From contig NZ_LJCO01000096.1 of assembly GCF_001399675.1 (NCBI RefSeq), forward strand, positions 186,001-250,000: 64,000 nucleotides of DNA. Direction: 5' to 3'. Origin of the DNA: Paenalicyclobacillus ferrooxydans. Lineage in GTDB: Bacteria; Bacillota; Bacilli; Alicyclobacillales; Alicyclobacillaceae. Every line of letters starts with the position of its first letter. Positions within the stretch are counted from its first letter, which is position 1. Shown in pieces: positions 1 to 9,451 of this stretch. The position numbers and the translations under genes were made by a program. The notes beneath the pieces are model-generated. The model saw only the letters and a list, made by a program, of their open reading frames with translations, had not been told where the DNA came from and searched no databases.

Positions 1-2092
1 GATTATCACGCGTCAGCGGTCTCCCCGTGTTGAAATGGTTGTAATAAATAGGAACTTGACCTTGGTGATACGGAAAACTCATGGTCAATTTTCCAGCTGG
101 ATTGTAATCACCAAACAGCACATCCGCAATCGCGTGTCCCGCTTGTGACCCGAGAAACCAGGTTTCCAAGATGGCGTTTACGTTTTCCTCGAACCATTCC
201 AGGACCAATGGGCGACCGTTAGTCAAAACAAGTACGGTTGGTTTCCCAAGTTTGACAACCTCTTCAGCTAGCTCTATCTGCACCGCTGGGAGTGAGATAT
301 CAACTCTGGACGCAGCTTCACCACTCATTTGACTGGATTCACCCAGTGCCAGAATCACCACATCAGCGCGCCTTGCCTTCTCCAAAGCATCGTCAAAGCC
401 GCACTCTATCTCATGCTCGACTTGGCAGCCTTCCGCCAGAAGTACCTGATTCCTTGCCGCTAGTTTGCCAGTGAGGCCTTCCAGCAGGGTAGCCGTTTTA
501 TCGCCGCGTTTCGAAAATTGCCAAGGTCCAAGGAGGTCTCGACTGTTCGCAAAAGGTCCCACAATAGCAATGGTTTGACCTTCCGCTGAATTAATCGGCA
601 AAACACCATCGTTCTTCAGTAGTACAATGGACTTTCGTGCCAGCTCCCGGCTTGCTTCCAGATGCTCATCACAGAAGTGAACTTCCTGTTCTATCTCCGG
701 GCGGATGTAGCGGAATGGATCATCCATAATACCGAGTTTATATTTAAAGGTGAGTATTCTCCGAACCGCCAGGTCGATTTGAGCTTCGTTGACAAACCCG
801 GCCTCAATCAAAGCAGGCAGGTGTTCGCGGTACAACGACGTCACCATCTCAATGTCCATCGTCGCGTCGATAGCTTTCTTCGCGGCCTCAGCCTCATCCT
901 TCGCTGCGCCATGAATCACGATTTCATTGATAGATCCGTAATCGGAAATCAGCATGCCATCGAAGCCCAATTCGTCACGCAGCACGTCTTTGAGCAAGAA
1001 GCGGTTTGCCGCAGCAGGTATGCCGTCGTAAATGTTAAATGCATTCATGACCGATCCCGCTCCTGCCTCAATGCCAGCTTGAAACGGAGGAAGGTATACG
1101 TTACGAAGCGTCCGCTCGGAAATGTCCACGGTATTATAATCCCGGCCAGATTCAGCCGCGCCATAGGCAACAAAGTGCTTCAAACAGGCGATGATGGTCT
1201 CTTGGCTAAACAGACTATCTCCTTGAAATCCCTGAACTTGGGCCTCAGCGATTCTGGCGCCTAAGTACGGGTCTTCACCGGCACCTTCGACGACACGGCC
1301 CCACCGTGGATCGCGCGTGATGTCAACCATCGGCCCATGATTATAGGTGATGCCCGATGCAGATGCCTCTTTCGCCGCGATAGCGCAGGCCCGCTGGATA
1401 CCCTCCAAATCCCAGCTACAAGACCAGGCTAACGGAACAGGAAAAATGGTTTCGTGGCCGTGAATGATGTCTGCATTAAACAAGAGAGGTATCTTGAGCC
1501 GTGACTCTTCAACGGCAATTTTCTGAAGTTCAAACACACGGTCAATATCGAATGCGCCAAGAATGGAACCGACCTTGCCCGCTGCTGCCAACTCTTCCGG
1601 CGGGGCGGTAATGATGTCCTCACCAAACGAAAAGGCCGATGCAGTGCACTGACTCATCTGCCCAATCTTCTCTGTGACTGTCATTTGACTGAGCAGTTCG
1701 TCCACCGCGTTTCGAATTTCTGCGTCCGTTCTTTCTCGCACGCCCACTTTACGGTAAGGAGACAACTGTTGTACCAAAATATCCGTGAGTGATGGACCAT
1801 CACCGCTCCCGCCTTGGAATTCGATAGTTCCCAGTTGCGGCACACTCAGACACCCAGTCAACGAATCACCATCAAAGTGCAACTCCAGTGTGAGAGGTAG
1901 TTCAGAGAACAGTGTCATGTGCCCAGAGGTCTTCAGTGTCGAACCTTCAACGTGGACGGTCTCTATTGCCACGTTCATAGAAATCGGTTCAGTAACGACA
2001 GACACTGCGTACGTGTCCCCCGACCGAGTGATGTCAAACATCCATTTTGTTTTTGAAAGAAGTTTGATGATAGCATGCCAATGTCCAGTCAT
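1..2092 (-). CDS. Glycoside hydrolase family 3 beta-glucosidase (3' end missing)
   Basis: Family 3 beta-glucosidases release terminal glucose (or xylose) from oligosaccharides. The minus frame stays open from an ATG at 2092 to the window edge, about 697 codons. Motifs in order are ADIIHGHETIFP, MVDITRDPRWGRVVEGAGEDPYLG-type substrate-site sequence, and GMLISDYGS, whose Asp is the expected nucleophile. The C-terminal alpha/beta sandwich follows and its end lies outside the window. The start is backed by AAGGGAG nine bases upstream. No signal peptide is seen, so it is probably cytosolic. About 125 residues precede the usual first motif (QMTVTEKIGQMSQ); this beta-rich extension is not part of the standard GH3 core. 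The acid/base residue cannot be assigned by eye. Confidence 0.9.
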   Translation of the reverse strand, partial: MTGHWHAIIKLLSKTKWMFDITRSGDTYAVSVVTEPISMNVAIETVHVEGSTLKTSGHMTLFSELPLTLELHFDGDSLTGCLSVPQLGTIEFQGGSGDGPSLTDILVQQLSPYRKVGVRERTDAEIRNAVDELLSQMTVTEKIGQMSQCTASAFSFGEDIITAPPEELAAAGKVGSILGAFDIDRVFELQKIAVEESRLKIPLLFNADIIHGHETIFPVPLAWSCSWDLEGIQRACAIAAKEASASGITYNHGPMVDITRDPRWGRVVEGAGEDPYLGARIAEAQVQGFQGDSLFSQETIIACLKHFVAYGAAESGRDYNTVDISERTLRNVYLPPFQAGIEAGAGSVMNAFNIYDGIPAAANRFLLKDVLRDELGFDGMLISDYGSINEIVIHGAAKDEAEAAKKAIDATMDIEMVTSLYREHLPALIEAGFVNEAQIDLAVRRILTFKYKLGIMDDPFRYIRPEIEQEVHFCDEHLEASRELARKSIVLLKNDGVLPINSAEGQTIAIVGPFANSRDLLGPWQFSKRGDKTATLLEGLTGKLAARNQVLLAEGCQVEHEIECGFDDALEKARRADVVILALGESSQMSGEAASRVDISLPAVQIELAEEVVKLGKPTVLVLTNGRPLVLEWFEENVNAILETWFLGSQAGHAIADVLFGDYNPAGKLTMSFPYHQGQVPIYYNHFNTGRPLTRDN

Positions 2093-2234
2093 TCCTCGTC
2101 ACTCCCTTTTGCCCAAACCTTGAAGGCCAGCCTATCTTTGTACAATATTCCAACCTCCGAGGTTGAAGAGTAACTAAGTTTAGGACCGTCCGAATTTGTC
2201 AGATAATCAATCATCAGTAAAAATTTCTCCTCCC

Positions 2235-2311
2235 GCCGACACGATGTCGGCTGAAACAAAGCACCAATTCATGATAATGTCAGGATGTAGCTATTGAGTT
2301 GTAAACTCAAT
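2235..2311. promoter_or_regulatory. Two short palindromes between divergent genes
   Basis: The 285 bases between the GH3 gene and the APH-like gene hold two perfect inverted repeats: GCCGACA-CGA-TGTCGGC at 2235-2251 and ATTGAGTT-GTA-AACTCAAT at 2293-2311. Both have the size of transcription-factor operators and lie where divergent promoters are expected. No regulator gene adjoins them, so the bound protein is unknown. Confidence 0.4.
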
Positions 2312-2377
2312 AAGGAGATTCTATTCATTCTATAACTCCATTCTAGAACAATAAGTGTCGTATTGGAGGACATCACC

Positions 2378-3301
2378 TTGCCAAAACATATCTATCTTCA
2401 ACCTGACGCACCCGATCCGATCCATAGCGACGATGTCGTGCTAGCAATCGTTCGCAAGCATGTGCCCGACGTGAACTCCGTCACCGGCATCGATGAATCT
2501 GGTGGAGAAGCGCGTACCTATGCCATTGATGACAACATCATTCTAAAGGTTCAACGTCCGCAGCAATTACGTCCGCTCACGAGTCTCGAAAAGGAAGTCT
2601 TCTATCTAAATCAGCTTTCGCTTGACAAGGTCATCAGCGTTCCAAAGGTTCTCGGTTATGGACGGGCCGGCTCCATTGAATATACTGTGATGACTAGAAT
2701 GCCTGGCATCGCGATCGTCAATACCACAGTGGAAGGCGATGCGCGCAGGGAGACCCTGTTCAAGCTTGGTCAGACATTGCGACGCATTCACTCCATTCCT
2801 CAGGGGCCATTTCTTCAAAGCGGACTGTTCCCTGGCGACACCAATTTCAGCGAGGTGAAGGCTCGTTTCCAGGAAGCGTTTGAGGGGCGTATCGAACGTA
2901 TGCGCGACAGGAATATTGCGTGGACCCTCCCTTACACACCCGAACAGATCGCTGAAAAAGCGATTGCGGCTCTCCCGGAATCCGATCAACGTGTGGCCCT
3001 TCACTCAAACCCTGGCCCCACACATACATTTGTCGATCACTCTACCAGACGGTTTACAGGGCTCATCGACTTCGGGGATGCGTATTTCAGCCATCCTGCA
3101 TTGGACCTGTGGCGTTGGAACTTACCTGAAGACCGTCAAGCCGTTCTCGCGGGATACACCAGCGAACAAGAAGTGGGGGACACCTTTATGGACACATGGA
3201 GAGTGGTCATGGTGTTGTCTGTCATGACGGCAATTGCGTATCAGACTGAGACCAATGTTCTATCGAAAGCCGATTTGATGTCTTTGGTGGAAGAACTATA
3301 G
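2378..3301 (+). CDS. Aminoglycoside phosphotransferase-like (APH/choline kinase fold) protein
   Basis: About 307 residues with the layout of the APH/choline-kinase superfamily: an N-terminal lobe (IDDNIILKVQRP, probably the ATP-binding Lys), a hinge, and a C-terminal lobe ending in GLIDFGDAYFSHPALDLWRW, which holds the metal-binding DFG-like Asp. The catalytic-loop motif normally read as HxDxxxxN is HSNPGPTH here, so the catalytic Asp is Asn and the Asn is His. It may bind rather than phosphorylate its ligand, or use altered chemistry. The TTG at 2378 is chosen because TTGGAGGAC lies eight bases upstream; a TTG at 2363 would place that ribosome site inside the gene. It stands alone, divergent from the GH3 gene. 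The substrate is unknown. Confidence 0.75.
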   Translation: MPKHIYLQPDAPDPIHSDDVVLAIVRKHVPDVNSVTGIDESGGEARTYAIDDNIILKVQRPQQLRPLTSLEKEVFYLNQLSLDKVISVPKVLGYGRAGSIEYTVMTRMPGIAIVNTTVEGDARRETLFKLGQTLRRIHSIPQGPFLQSGLFPGDTNFSEVKARFQEAFEGRIERMRDRNIAWTLPYTPEQIAEKAIAALPESDQRVALHSNPGPTHTFVDHSTRRFTGLIDFGDAYFSHPALDLWRWNLPEDRQAVLAGYTSEQEVGDTFMDTWRVVMVLSVMTAIAYQTETNVLSKADLMSLVEEL

Positions 3302-3507
3302 ATCAAATTCCACATCAGCAACTGTTACCGAATATCCCAAGGGGTAGACTGTACATCATGTGGACAGATGCCCCCTTTCAAGGTCACTATCAGGGCCTAA
3401 TTGCGGTGGACACCTCCTTTCATCCGTTCTTTTCCGGTTCCACGAGAGCGTGATTTTCGTGATATAAACGTCCAAGTGTAGCCATTGCACAGGCAAGCTA
3501 CTTAACT

Positions 3508-4143
3508 TTAGGTGTGAAGCCATCCGGGAAACAGTTTGTCTAAACCAGACACCGCCATTTGAACTGCGATAATGGCAAGAAGTAACCCCATCAAACGAGT
3601 GATCACGTTCATCTCCGTTTTACCCAAGTGACGTCCAATGAACCCGGAATAGTACAGGATCACGTAGGTTCCCATCATTACAATGACAACGGCGATAAAA
3701 ACTGATATCGAATCCTTAAGTAAATTACTTCCACCTGCAAGTGCCATTACGGTTGCAATTGTTCCGGGACCGGCAATCAGTGGAGTTGCAAGCGGGGTTA
3801 CTGATATATCTTCCTTGTTTACGCTGTCCTCGTGTTCATCTTCGTGGGGTACATGTGCGTGAGAGGGCTTAGCTTGAATGAGGTTATAGGCAATTCCAAA
3901 GATCAAAATCCCACCAACCACCCGAAATGCGCTTACTGTGATTCCAAACATTTGGAAAATGTAATGTCCCAACAATAGAAATATCATGATGATTAAAAAG
4001 GCTATAAATATGGCTTTCCGCGCAGTCTTTCGCTGTTTATCGATGTCATAGCCTTCAGTGAGGGACAAAAATATAGGGACGTTTCCTACGGGGTTCATGA
4101 TGGCAAATATGCCAACTAGTGCGTGAATTGTGTAACCTATCAC
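3508..4143 (-). CDS. marC: MarC family integral membrane protein
   Basis: 211 residues, the usual MarC length, with about six hydrophobic segments and the family signatures AIMNPVGNVPIFLSLTEG near the N-terminus and PLATPLIAGPGTIATVMALA mid-protein. A polar, His- and Glu-rich loop (HAHVPHEDEHEDS) separates the third and fourth segments. MarC proteins sit in the cytoplasmic membrane; their transport role is unsettled and the old link to multiple antibiotic resistance is not supported. The GTG start at 4143 follows TAAGGAGGAGAG. It is a single-gene unit. A hairpin at 3478-3501 downstream could be its terminator but lacks a U-run. Confidence 0.88.
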   Translation of the reverse strand: MIGYTIHALVGIFAIMNPVGNVPIFLSLTEGYDIDKQRKTARKAIFIAFLIIMIFLLLGHYIFQMFGITVSAFRVVGGILIFGIAYNLIQAKPSHAHVPHEDEHEDSVNKEDISVTPLATPLIAGPGTIATVMALAGGSNLLKDSISVFIAVVIVMMGTYVILYYSGFIGRHLGKTEMNVITRLMGLLLAIIAVQMAVSGLDKLFPGWLHT

Positions 4144-4443
4144 GGATTACTCTCCTCCTTATCCAGTTGCGAGATTAAGCCGGACAGCGTGCTCACATCC
4201 TCCTCCTTAAGTTATGTGGGATATAGAGATACTCTGTATTTTAACACATATGAAGACTGATGTCGGGAAACGTAGCGGGAAACGAGTTTATGGTCATTGC
4301 ACTTATACAGTGGAAACGCAGCTCTTCATGTACCCGTTAGTGCCCAATTATGGACGCAGAGCTATTCGCGACCAGCTAAAACTGGATATTTACGCATAAA
4401 TAACCGCATTTTGTTTGCTTGTTCGTCAGTTGTTAAGTCAGAC
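4144..4443. other. Intergenic region, no gene recognised
   Basis: About 300 bases between the marC start and the end of the HD-GYP gene. It must hold the marC promoter, read leftward. Short frames on the plus strand lack ribosome sites and protein-like composition. Nothing else is recognised. Confidence 0.5.
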
Positions 4444-5970
4444 CTATCGCGTTGCACAGATAAACGCATCGACAAATTGGGGGTCCCACTGAGTTCCTTT
4501 TCCGCTTTCCAGAATTGAGAGTGCCTTATTCTGAGTCATGCCTGCACGATATGGACGGTCTGATGTCATTGCGTCGTAAGCATCTGCCACTGCCAAAATA
4601 CGTCCAAATAACGGAATCTGTTCTCCCTTTAAGCCGTCCGGATAACCTTTACCATCGTAGCGTTCGTGGTGGGACCGGACACCAGGCAGTAAGGGCTGCA
4701 TCGTCAATTCTGGCTGTATCTTTTGCAGAATGGATTCTCCGATTACCGGATGGTTTTTAATGACCTCAAATTCCTCGTCTGTCAATTTCCCATCTTTCAG
4801 CAACACTTCATCACGTATTCCTATCTTCCCAATATCATGTAACAATGCACTTTTGCGCAGAAGCGATACTTCCGATTCTGCCAATCCTACTTCACGCCCA
4901 ATGATGACGGCATACTCTGCGACTCTAGTTGAATGTCCTGCTGTGTACCGATCCCTTGCGTCAAGAGCCGCTGCTAATGTAGCAAAGTAACTGTCCACTA
5001 GCTGATCATTGGTTCTCTCACGCTCTGCCAAACCAGTAACCATGTGATTAAATCCTGAAGCAAGTTTTGAAAATTCATCAGAATATGGAACCAACGCTCT
5101 AACTTCAAAATCACCATTTTGTACTTGAAACATCAACTGTTCCAATGTTGCGATTGGACTCTTGACATCGTTTGAGAGCAGCCAGGCACCATAAGAGGCA
5201 AATGCAATGCCAATCACCATCACGGCCGCAATCCAGTTCCAATACTGAAAGGAAGCGCCACCGTCCGTTTGTGACAATCTTATCTGTCCAGCCATTCCGA
5301 ATAAAAGCAAAGGAAGTACGCCAATGACGAGCACGCTAAGTAAGAATTTCACTCTCACAGGCACGAGCACTTGACCGGTTACAGGAGCAGCGGTGGAATA
5401 CGGGCTATCCAGCACTTCGGAAAAGAATGTAAGTATCGGTTGAATTGTTCTGCTAGTTAAGAAGAATTCAACCATGGCGTGCATGCCTGCTACTAAAAAC
5501 GATCCCAAGACGGCTAGAAAAACATAAGAATACGGCAATGACAGTATGTGATAATGAATTTCTATTAGGGAGATAGTTACACCCGGTACCAGTGCACCCA
5601 ACCAATGCGGTACCATTATCCTGAATACGGATAAAACAGGAAATCTATATATCCGACGATAAGCTTTGATGTAGATATCCTTCGATAAATCCTTAGATAA
5701 AAACACTGCTCGTATCGGGGAGACATGTCGTGCGAAGACTACGGACTCGGTGCAGACCATGATAACGAGGGATATGCCGAGGGTCATTGCAAGCAAAGAA
5801 TCGTCACTTTGCGAAACTGAAAGCGTAGAAAACATGAGCGATCCGCCCACACCAATTACCGCAATTACGGAACCGATAAGGTAATTTATAATGAGTGATC
5901 TCACGAAAGTGCGATAGGTATTCACACCCTTAGTTTGATTTGTTGAGTAAATGTAACCCATCTCCCCCAT
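4444..5970 (-). CDS. Membrane HD-GYP cyclic-di-GMP phosphodiesterase
   Basis: 508 residues. Six hydrophobic segments occupy residues ~24-265, then a HAMP-like linker (~270-325), then a complete HD-GYP domain to the end. That domain has the metal motif HDIGK, then HHERYDGKGYP (the HHExxDGxGYP signature) and ADAYDAMTSDRPYR, so it should be an active enzyme hydrolysing c-di-GMP to pGpG and GMP. The membrane part resembles a 5TM/6TM sensory module rather than a periplasmic Cache domain, so the signal is unknown. Two ATGs lie close together (5970, and the fourth codon), each with a purine-rich site. It is monocistronic. Its product level bears on the c-di-GMP riboswitch at 49.5 kb of this window. 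Confidence 0.9.
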   Translation of the reverse strand: MGEMGYIYSTNQTKGVNTYRTFVRSLIINYLIGSVIAVIGVGGSLMFSTLSVSQSDDSLLAMTLGISLVIMVCTESVVFARHVSPIRAVFLSKDLSKDIYIKAYRRIYRFPVLSVFRIMVPHWLGALVPGVTISLIEIHYHILSLPYSYVFLAVLGSFLVAGMHAMVEFFLTSRTIQPILTFFSEVLDSPYSTAAPVTGQVLVPVRVKFLLSVLVIGVLPLLLFGMAGQIRLSQTDGGASFQYWNWIAAVMVIGIAFASYGAWLLSNDVKSPIATLEQLMFQVQNGDFEVRALVPYSDEFSKLASGFNHMVTGLAERERTNDQLVDSYFATLAAALDARDRYTAGHSTRVAEYAVIIGREVGLAESEVSLLRKSALLHDIGKIGIRDEVLLKDGKLTDEEFEVIKNHPVIGESILQKIQPELTMQPLLPGVRSHHERYDGKGYPDGLKGEQIPLFGRILAVADAYDAMTSDRPYRAGMTQNKALSILESGKGTQWDPQFVDAFICATR

Positions 5971-6102
5971 AAAACCTCTCTATTCGGCAGCAAATTTCCC
6001 CACGTCTACTAACAGCTAAGGCTGATAACTGGTCATTTCATCATTCTACACTTCATGTCACGATAGTTCTGTAAGGTGTGCAGAAAGCCGACGCGAATTT
6101 TG

Positions 6103-6924
6103 TTAGCCTTTGGGACTTAACACATATGGCTGACTGGAAGTGAGTAACCGAAATCCATGTTCTTCGACAATTGGACGACTCATTTGACCAGCATCTATGG
6201 TCAAAAAGCGGTAGCCGCGTCTGACAGCCTCCTGCACGCGTAACGCCAACAACGCTGTATAATACCCACGCTTACGGTGGCTGGGAACTGTCTCCCCTCC
6301 CCATAGGCTTGCAAATGCGCTTCGATTCGGGAAATGAACTCGGGCTGTGCTCACAGGCACCCCATTGTCGTATGCTACGTAAACACTGAGATACTCCGGG
6401 TGATGGAGAAGCAAGTGGCCAAGTTCCGCCAACAGAGCTACCCGATGGTCGTTCATGGTCCACACACGAGCGACATCTTTGAGACCATCGAGATCGGTAA
6501 CTCGCCGAATCTCGAAGGGCGCCTCAGCGAGCAACGAAGGTGGAGCTTGATCCAATTGAAGAACCATAATCGATTCAGGCTCCTCGGCGGAAAATCCTTT
6601 TGACAGCAGTCGCTCCCCCAGATCATGTGGAGCATCATGAGAGAAGAGTTTCCACTCAACCGTGTGGGCCAGCTGCTTGAAATAGAGTGCCTCACGTTGA
6701 ATCACTTGGTCAGCATCATCTGTCGTAAGACAGGAGTAAATGACCGTACTGTAGGTTGAGACTGTGTCGACCAATCGGACAACGCCCGCGGCGACTTCGT
6801 GACGCATACCTGGTTGTTCTGCGTACTGGCGCTCGTCCTGATCATAGAGACTAAGAACGTCAAGCATATCCGTGAATCCTCCTAAGACTTCGATATATGC
6901 AGATGTGCGATACACATTTGACAT
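6103..6924 (-). CDS. GNAT family N-acetyltransferase
   Basis: 273 residues. The C-terminal half (~130-265) is a GNAT fold: VSTARVHFP (beta4), VPSHRKRGYYTALLALRVQEA with the acetyl-CoA pyrophosphate loop R/Q-x-x-G-x-G/A form (HRKRGYY), and a closing EEHGFRLLTSSQPYVL, typical of motif B. The N-terminal ~120 residues look like a second, degenerate GNAT-like domain, as in many two-domain Bacillota acetyltransferases. Substrate unknown. The ribosome site before ATG 6924 is weak, so an alternative start is possible. No operon partner. Confidence 0.75.
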   Translation of the reverse strand: MSNVYRTSAYIEVLGGFTDMLDVLSLYDQDERQYAEQPGMRHEVAAGVVRLVDTVSTYSTVIYSCLTTDDADQVIQREALYFKQLAHTVEWKLFSHDAPHDLGERLLSKGFSAEEPESIMVLQLDQAPPSLLAEAPFEIRRVTDLDGLKDVARVWTMNDHRVALLAELGHLLLHHPEYLSVYVAYDNGVPVSTARVHFPNRSAFASLWGGETVPSHRKRGYYTALLALRVQEAVRRGYRFLTIDAGQMSRPIVEEHGFRLLTSSQPYVLSPKG

Positions 6925-7040
6925 ACTAGTGTTTCAACGAAGATGGCTTATCACCTTTTAAACACACGGATTTAAATCCGATCCGTTACGCGCTTGCCCC
7001 AACCAGCCTCACACTGGAAACCCCCTCAAGAACGACGTAA

Positions 7041-7099
7041 TTAAAAAAGGAAGGACCACCCCATTGTTGCACTAGGCAAACCAGGAGCGGTCCTTCCTT
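7041..7099 (-). terminator. Intrinsic terminator of the secreted repeat protein gene
   Basis: An 11-bp perfect stem (7047-7057 with 7089-7099) closes a ~31-base loop and, on the minus strand, is followed by a run of T residues (7041-7048). It lies just past the stop at 7105. Confidence 0.8.
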
Positions 7100-7104
7100 G
7101 TGTA

Positions 7105-8079
7105 CTAGTTTTGATTGACTACGGTTGCCAATGCTTGAACGGGGTTTCCGCTTTGCTGTAACTCGTTAACTTTAGTTCCTTCTTGCCAAGCGATAATGGT
7201 CTTCGAATTAAACGCCGTGCTCGTATCCGTACTGTTAACAATAATGACACCATGGTTGTTCGGCGCTGGAAGCATGTGTGTGTGAAGATAAGACACCATG
7301 TCCTCGGCGACCTGTTTTACGCCCGTATTCATCGTATAATAGCGGACCTCGATCACCCAGTTTCCTTCTTGCCACTCATATCTGGCATGCCCCATGCCTG
7401 CACTTTCCATAGCTGTAATGCCATATCCCAAGTTGACCGGCGCACCTGACAGGCTTCCACCTTGAATACTCGCAATCTGATTTGCTGCTTCGGTAGAGGT
7501 TGCATAGGAAGTCGTCGAAATCGGGTTGTATCCTTGCCCTGTCAAATCCCAGTTGATCCCGTCCCAAGTCGCCCCCATACTAAAATCATGTCTCAGTACT
7601 GAGTCAATGTAGTAAATCGGAACATACGTCGTATTCGCTCCAGAGGCCGGATCCATAGCGACGAGCCTGGGAAAGTTCATTGACGGTGGAGCTCCTTCAA
7701 CAAGGCTTATCTGCATTTGCCCCGTCGGTGCAACAACTGGATTGGCTTCTTGATTGCCTAGAGCCCCAAACTTCCAATTTGTCGGATATTTTGTGAAAAC
7801 CAAGTCCGTTCCATTCCACGTTGTTTGAAAGCCCACTCGCTTCAAGGCTTGCTGCAAGTAGTAAATCGGTATCCAAGTTGTATTGGATCCGCTCCATGGG
7901 TCCTTCGCAATCACGTGCTCAGGATTCGAGACATTTTGCCCGTCGAGATTAATGTGTGTTGCTGCCATCGTATATCCACCAGACTGCGTTGCCGCCATTG
8001 CCGGCACTGCCGCCACCCCAGATGCCATTGTCACACATGCGAGAGCCAAACCCGAGACGACGAATTTATTTAATTTCAT
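7105..8079 (-). CDS. Secreted protein with two stalk-like repeats
   Basis: 324 residues with a clear Sec signal peptide (MKLNKFVVSGLALACV to about AMAA). Two diverged copies of a ~55-residue unit follow, near residues 40-98 and 123-185. Each contains DPxSGxNTT(W/Y)(I/V)PIYY, then an LxxVLxx-type helix and TWxGxxxxLT. This resembles the copper-amine-oxidase N-terminal (stalk) domain common in secreted Bacillota proteins. Residues ~195-324 form a separate domain of no recognised family, ending in NPVQALATVVNQN. It probably sits at the wall or outside the cell. A purine-rich AGCGGAG precedes the ATG. It is a monocistronic unit with its own terminator. Function unknown. Confidence 0.7.
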   Translation of the reverse strand: MKLNKFVVSGLALACVTMASGVAAVPAMAATQSGGYTMAATHINLDGQNVSNPEHVIAKDPWSGSNTTWIPIYYLQQALKRVGFQTTWNGTDLVFTKYPTNWKFGALGNQEANPVVAPTGQMQISLVEGAPPSMNFPRLVAMDPASGANTTYVPIYYIDSVLRHDFSMGATWDGINWDLTGQGYNPISTTSYATSTEAANQIASIQGGSLSGAPVNLGYGITAMESAGMGHARYEWQEGNWVIEVRYYTMNTGVKQVAEDMVSYLHTHMLPAPNNHGVIIVNSTDTSTAFNSKTIIAWQEGTKVNELQQSGNPVQALATVVNQN

Positions 8080-8394
8080 CTAAATCACGCTCCGCTCATT
8101 TTTAGTTCGAATTGACCTTAGTGAATCAAAAGCCTTGATCATGATTCGGAACCATGCGCATGTTCCGTTGCCTTCTTGCTTGGTACAATGGGGTAGACGT
8201 AATGACTCTATAAAGGTTACACATAAATTCGCAAAGAAAAATTTGGATGATGAAACCACGCAGATGGACTTCATGCAGGTTACAGCAGTAAAGGCACTGT
8301 CATTTCCTCGGCGTGCAGTCGATCATGGAGTCAGTTCCGGATAACCCGTCCTACACATTGGGCCGTCAATGGCTAACAAAGGAGCACCGCGAGA
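8080..8394. other. Divergent promoter region
   Basis: 315 bases between the secreted protein gene (leftward) and the EamA gene (rightward). A near-palindrome, GGAACCATGCGCATGTTCC, lies at 8148-8166 and may be an operator. No gene is recognised; small frames lack a ribosome site. Confidence 0.35.
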
Positions 8395-9324
8395 ATGAAC
8401 GAAGGCTTGGAGATACAAGTTGCGGCGAACAGACCCAAAATGAATTCCGGCTTGCGTCGATGGATCCTCGGGATGCTGTCACTCACCTTAGCGACCGCTG
8501 TGTGGGGTTACGCCAATGTCGTTATCCAACAGACAGAGGCCACCGTTGCCCCGGCAATCCTAATTTGGTTGAGGTTTTGCATTGCGGCTGTAATCTTGGC
8601 ACCCGTTCTTTTACGTGCACGCCTCCAAGCCAAAGACTGGTGGCTCGGGCTCGGTATGGGCGCATTTATGGGGTTATCCGTCCTAGCCCAAGGGTGGGGG
8701 ATGAAATCCATCCCTGTCGATGAAGTTGCCTTTATTACGGGGCTGTACGTGGTTCTGACACCCATTGCAGCTGCGGTATTGCATCGGCGATGGCCGCATT
8801 TGCTCGTATGGCTTTCTGTGGCAACAAGCGTTGGCGGCGTCGCCCTCCTCATTGAACATTTGTCTTGGAGTGCCCACATTGGTGTAGTATGGTCGTGTCT
8901 TGCAGCGGTAGGATTCACAGTGCAGATCATCGGCACGGCATCGCTATCTCGCCGTGTCCCCGCCCTATCCCTCGCAGCACTTCAGTCAATCGGAGCTACG
9001 GCGGCGCTGTTGATTGCGCTTGCGATACAAGGCACCACAACGCCTCACATTTACACAGGTCTGTTCCACTGGCCAGCCTCAGACTGGCTGCGGATCATCT
9101 ATCTAGCTATCATCGCACAGGTCCTCACCAGTTGGCTCCAGGTCTGGGGGCAATCCCGAATATCAGCCACGGAAGCGGCGCTGACCTTTAATCTCGAGCC
9201 GGTATGGACCGTAGCCTGTGCATGGATGGTTCTGGGTGAAGGTCTGACGAACCTGCAGATCCTAGGCGCGGTATTGATTCTTGGCAGTTTGACGGTGGTA
9301 TCCGTACCATCGCGATCGCGCTAA
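8395..9324 (+). CDS. EamA/DMT family transporter
   Basis: 309 residues with ten predicted membrane helices arranged as two EamA repeats (~20-150 and ~165-300). Family features include ATAVWGYANVV in helix 1, IWLRFCIAA in helix 2, and EPVWTVACAWMVLGEGL before the last helices, matching the EPV/G-E motif of the second repeat. Such proteins export amino acids or other small metabolites, but the substrate cannot be read from sequence. ATG 8395 follows AAAGGAG by nine bases. It is monocistronic and convergent with the penicillin-binding protein gene. Confidence 0.88.
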   Translation: MNEGLEIQVAANRPKMNSGLRRWILGMLSLTLATAVWGYANVVIQQTEATVAPAILIWLRFCIAAVILAPVLLRARLQAKDWWLGLGMGAFMGLSVLAQGWGMKSIPVDEVAFITGLYVVLTPIAAAVLHRRWPHLLVWLSVATSVGGVALLIEHLSWSAHIGVVWSCLAAVGFTVQIIGTASLSRRVPALSLAALQSIGATAALLIALAIQGTTTPHIYTGLFHWPASDWLRIIYLAIIAQVLTSWLQVWGQSRISATEAALTFNLEPVWTVACAWMVLGEGLTNLQILGAVLILGSLTVVSVPSRSR

Positions 9325-9374
9325 TCATTAGAATCCCCTTCCTTCCAGCAAGAGGGATCCCAGGCGCCATACAG

Positions 9375-9406
9375 TGCAGCCCCGCCTCAGCAGAGACGGG
9401 GCTGCA
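9375..9406. terminator. GC-rich hairpin between convergent genes
   Basis: A perfect 10-bp stem, TGCAGCCCCG with CGGGGCTGCA, separates the ends of the EamA and penicillin-binding protein genes. There is no clear U-run on either strand, so its role as a bidirectional terminator is inferred from position. Confidence 0.5.
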
Positions 9407-9451
9407 GCGATGTTAAGCTAGGTTGCCAAATCCCATAAGTCACCTGATCAG

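Noticed and set aside
662-2123. Plus-strand frames of up to 200 codons
   Set aside because: They are shadows of the GH3 gene, which is open on the minus strand over the same interval with clear family motifs.
3358-3453. 31-codon plus-strand frame after the APH-like gene
   Set aside because: The GGGG before it is too far from the ATG and there is no similarity or context to support it.
9375-9406. Firm intrinsic terminator
   Set aside because: The stem is strong but lacks a U-run, so it is listed with only moderate confidence.
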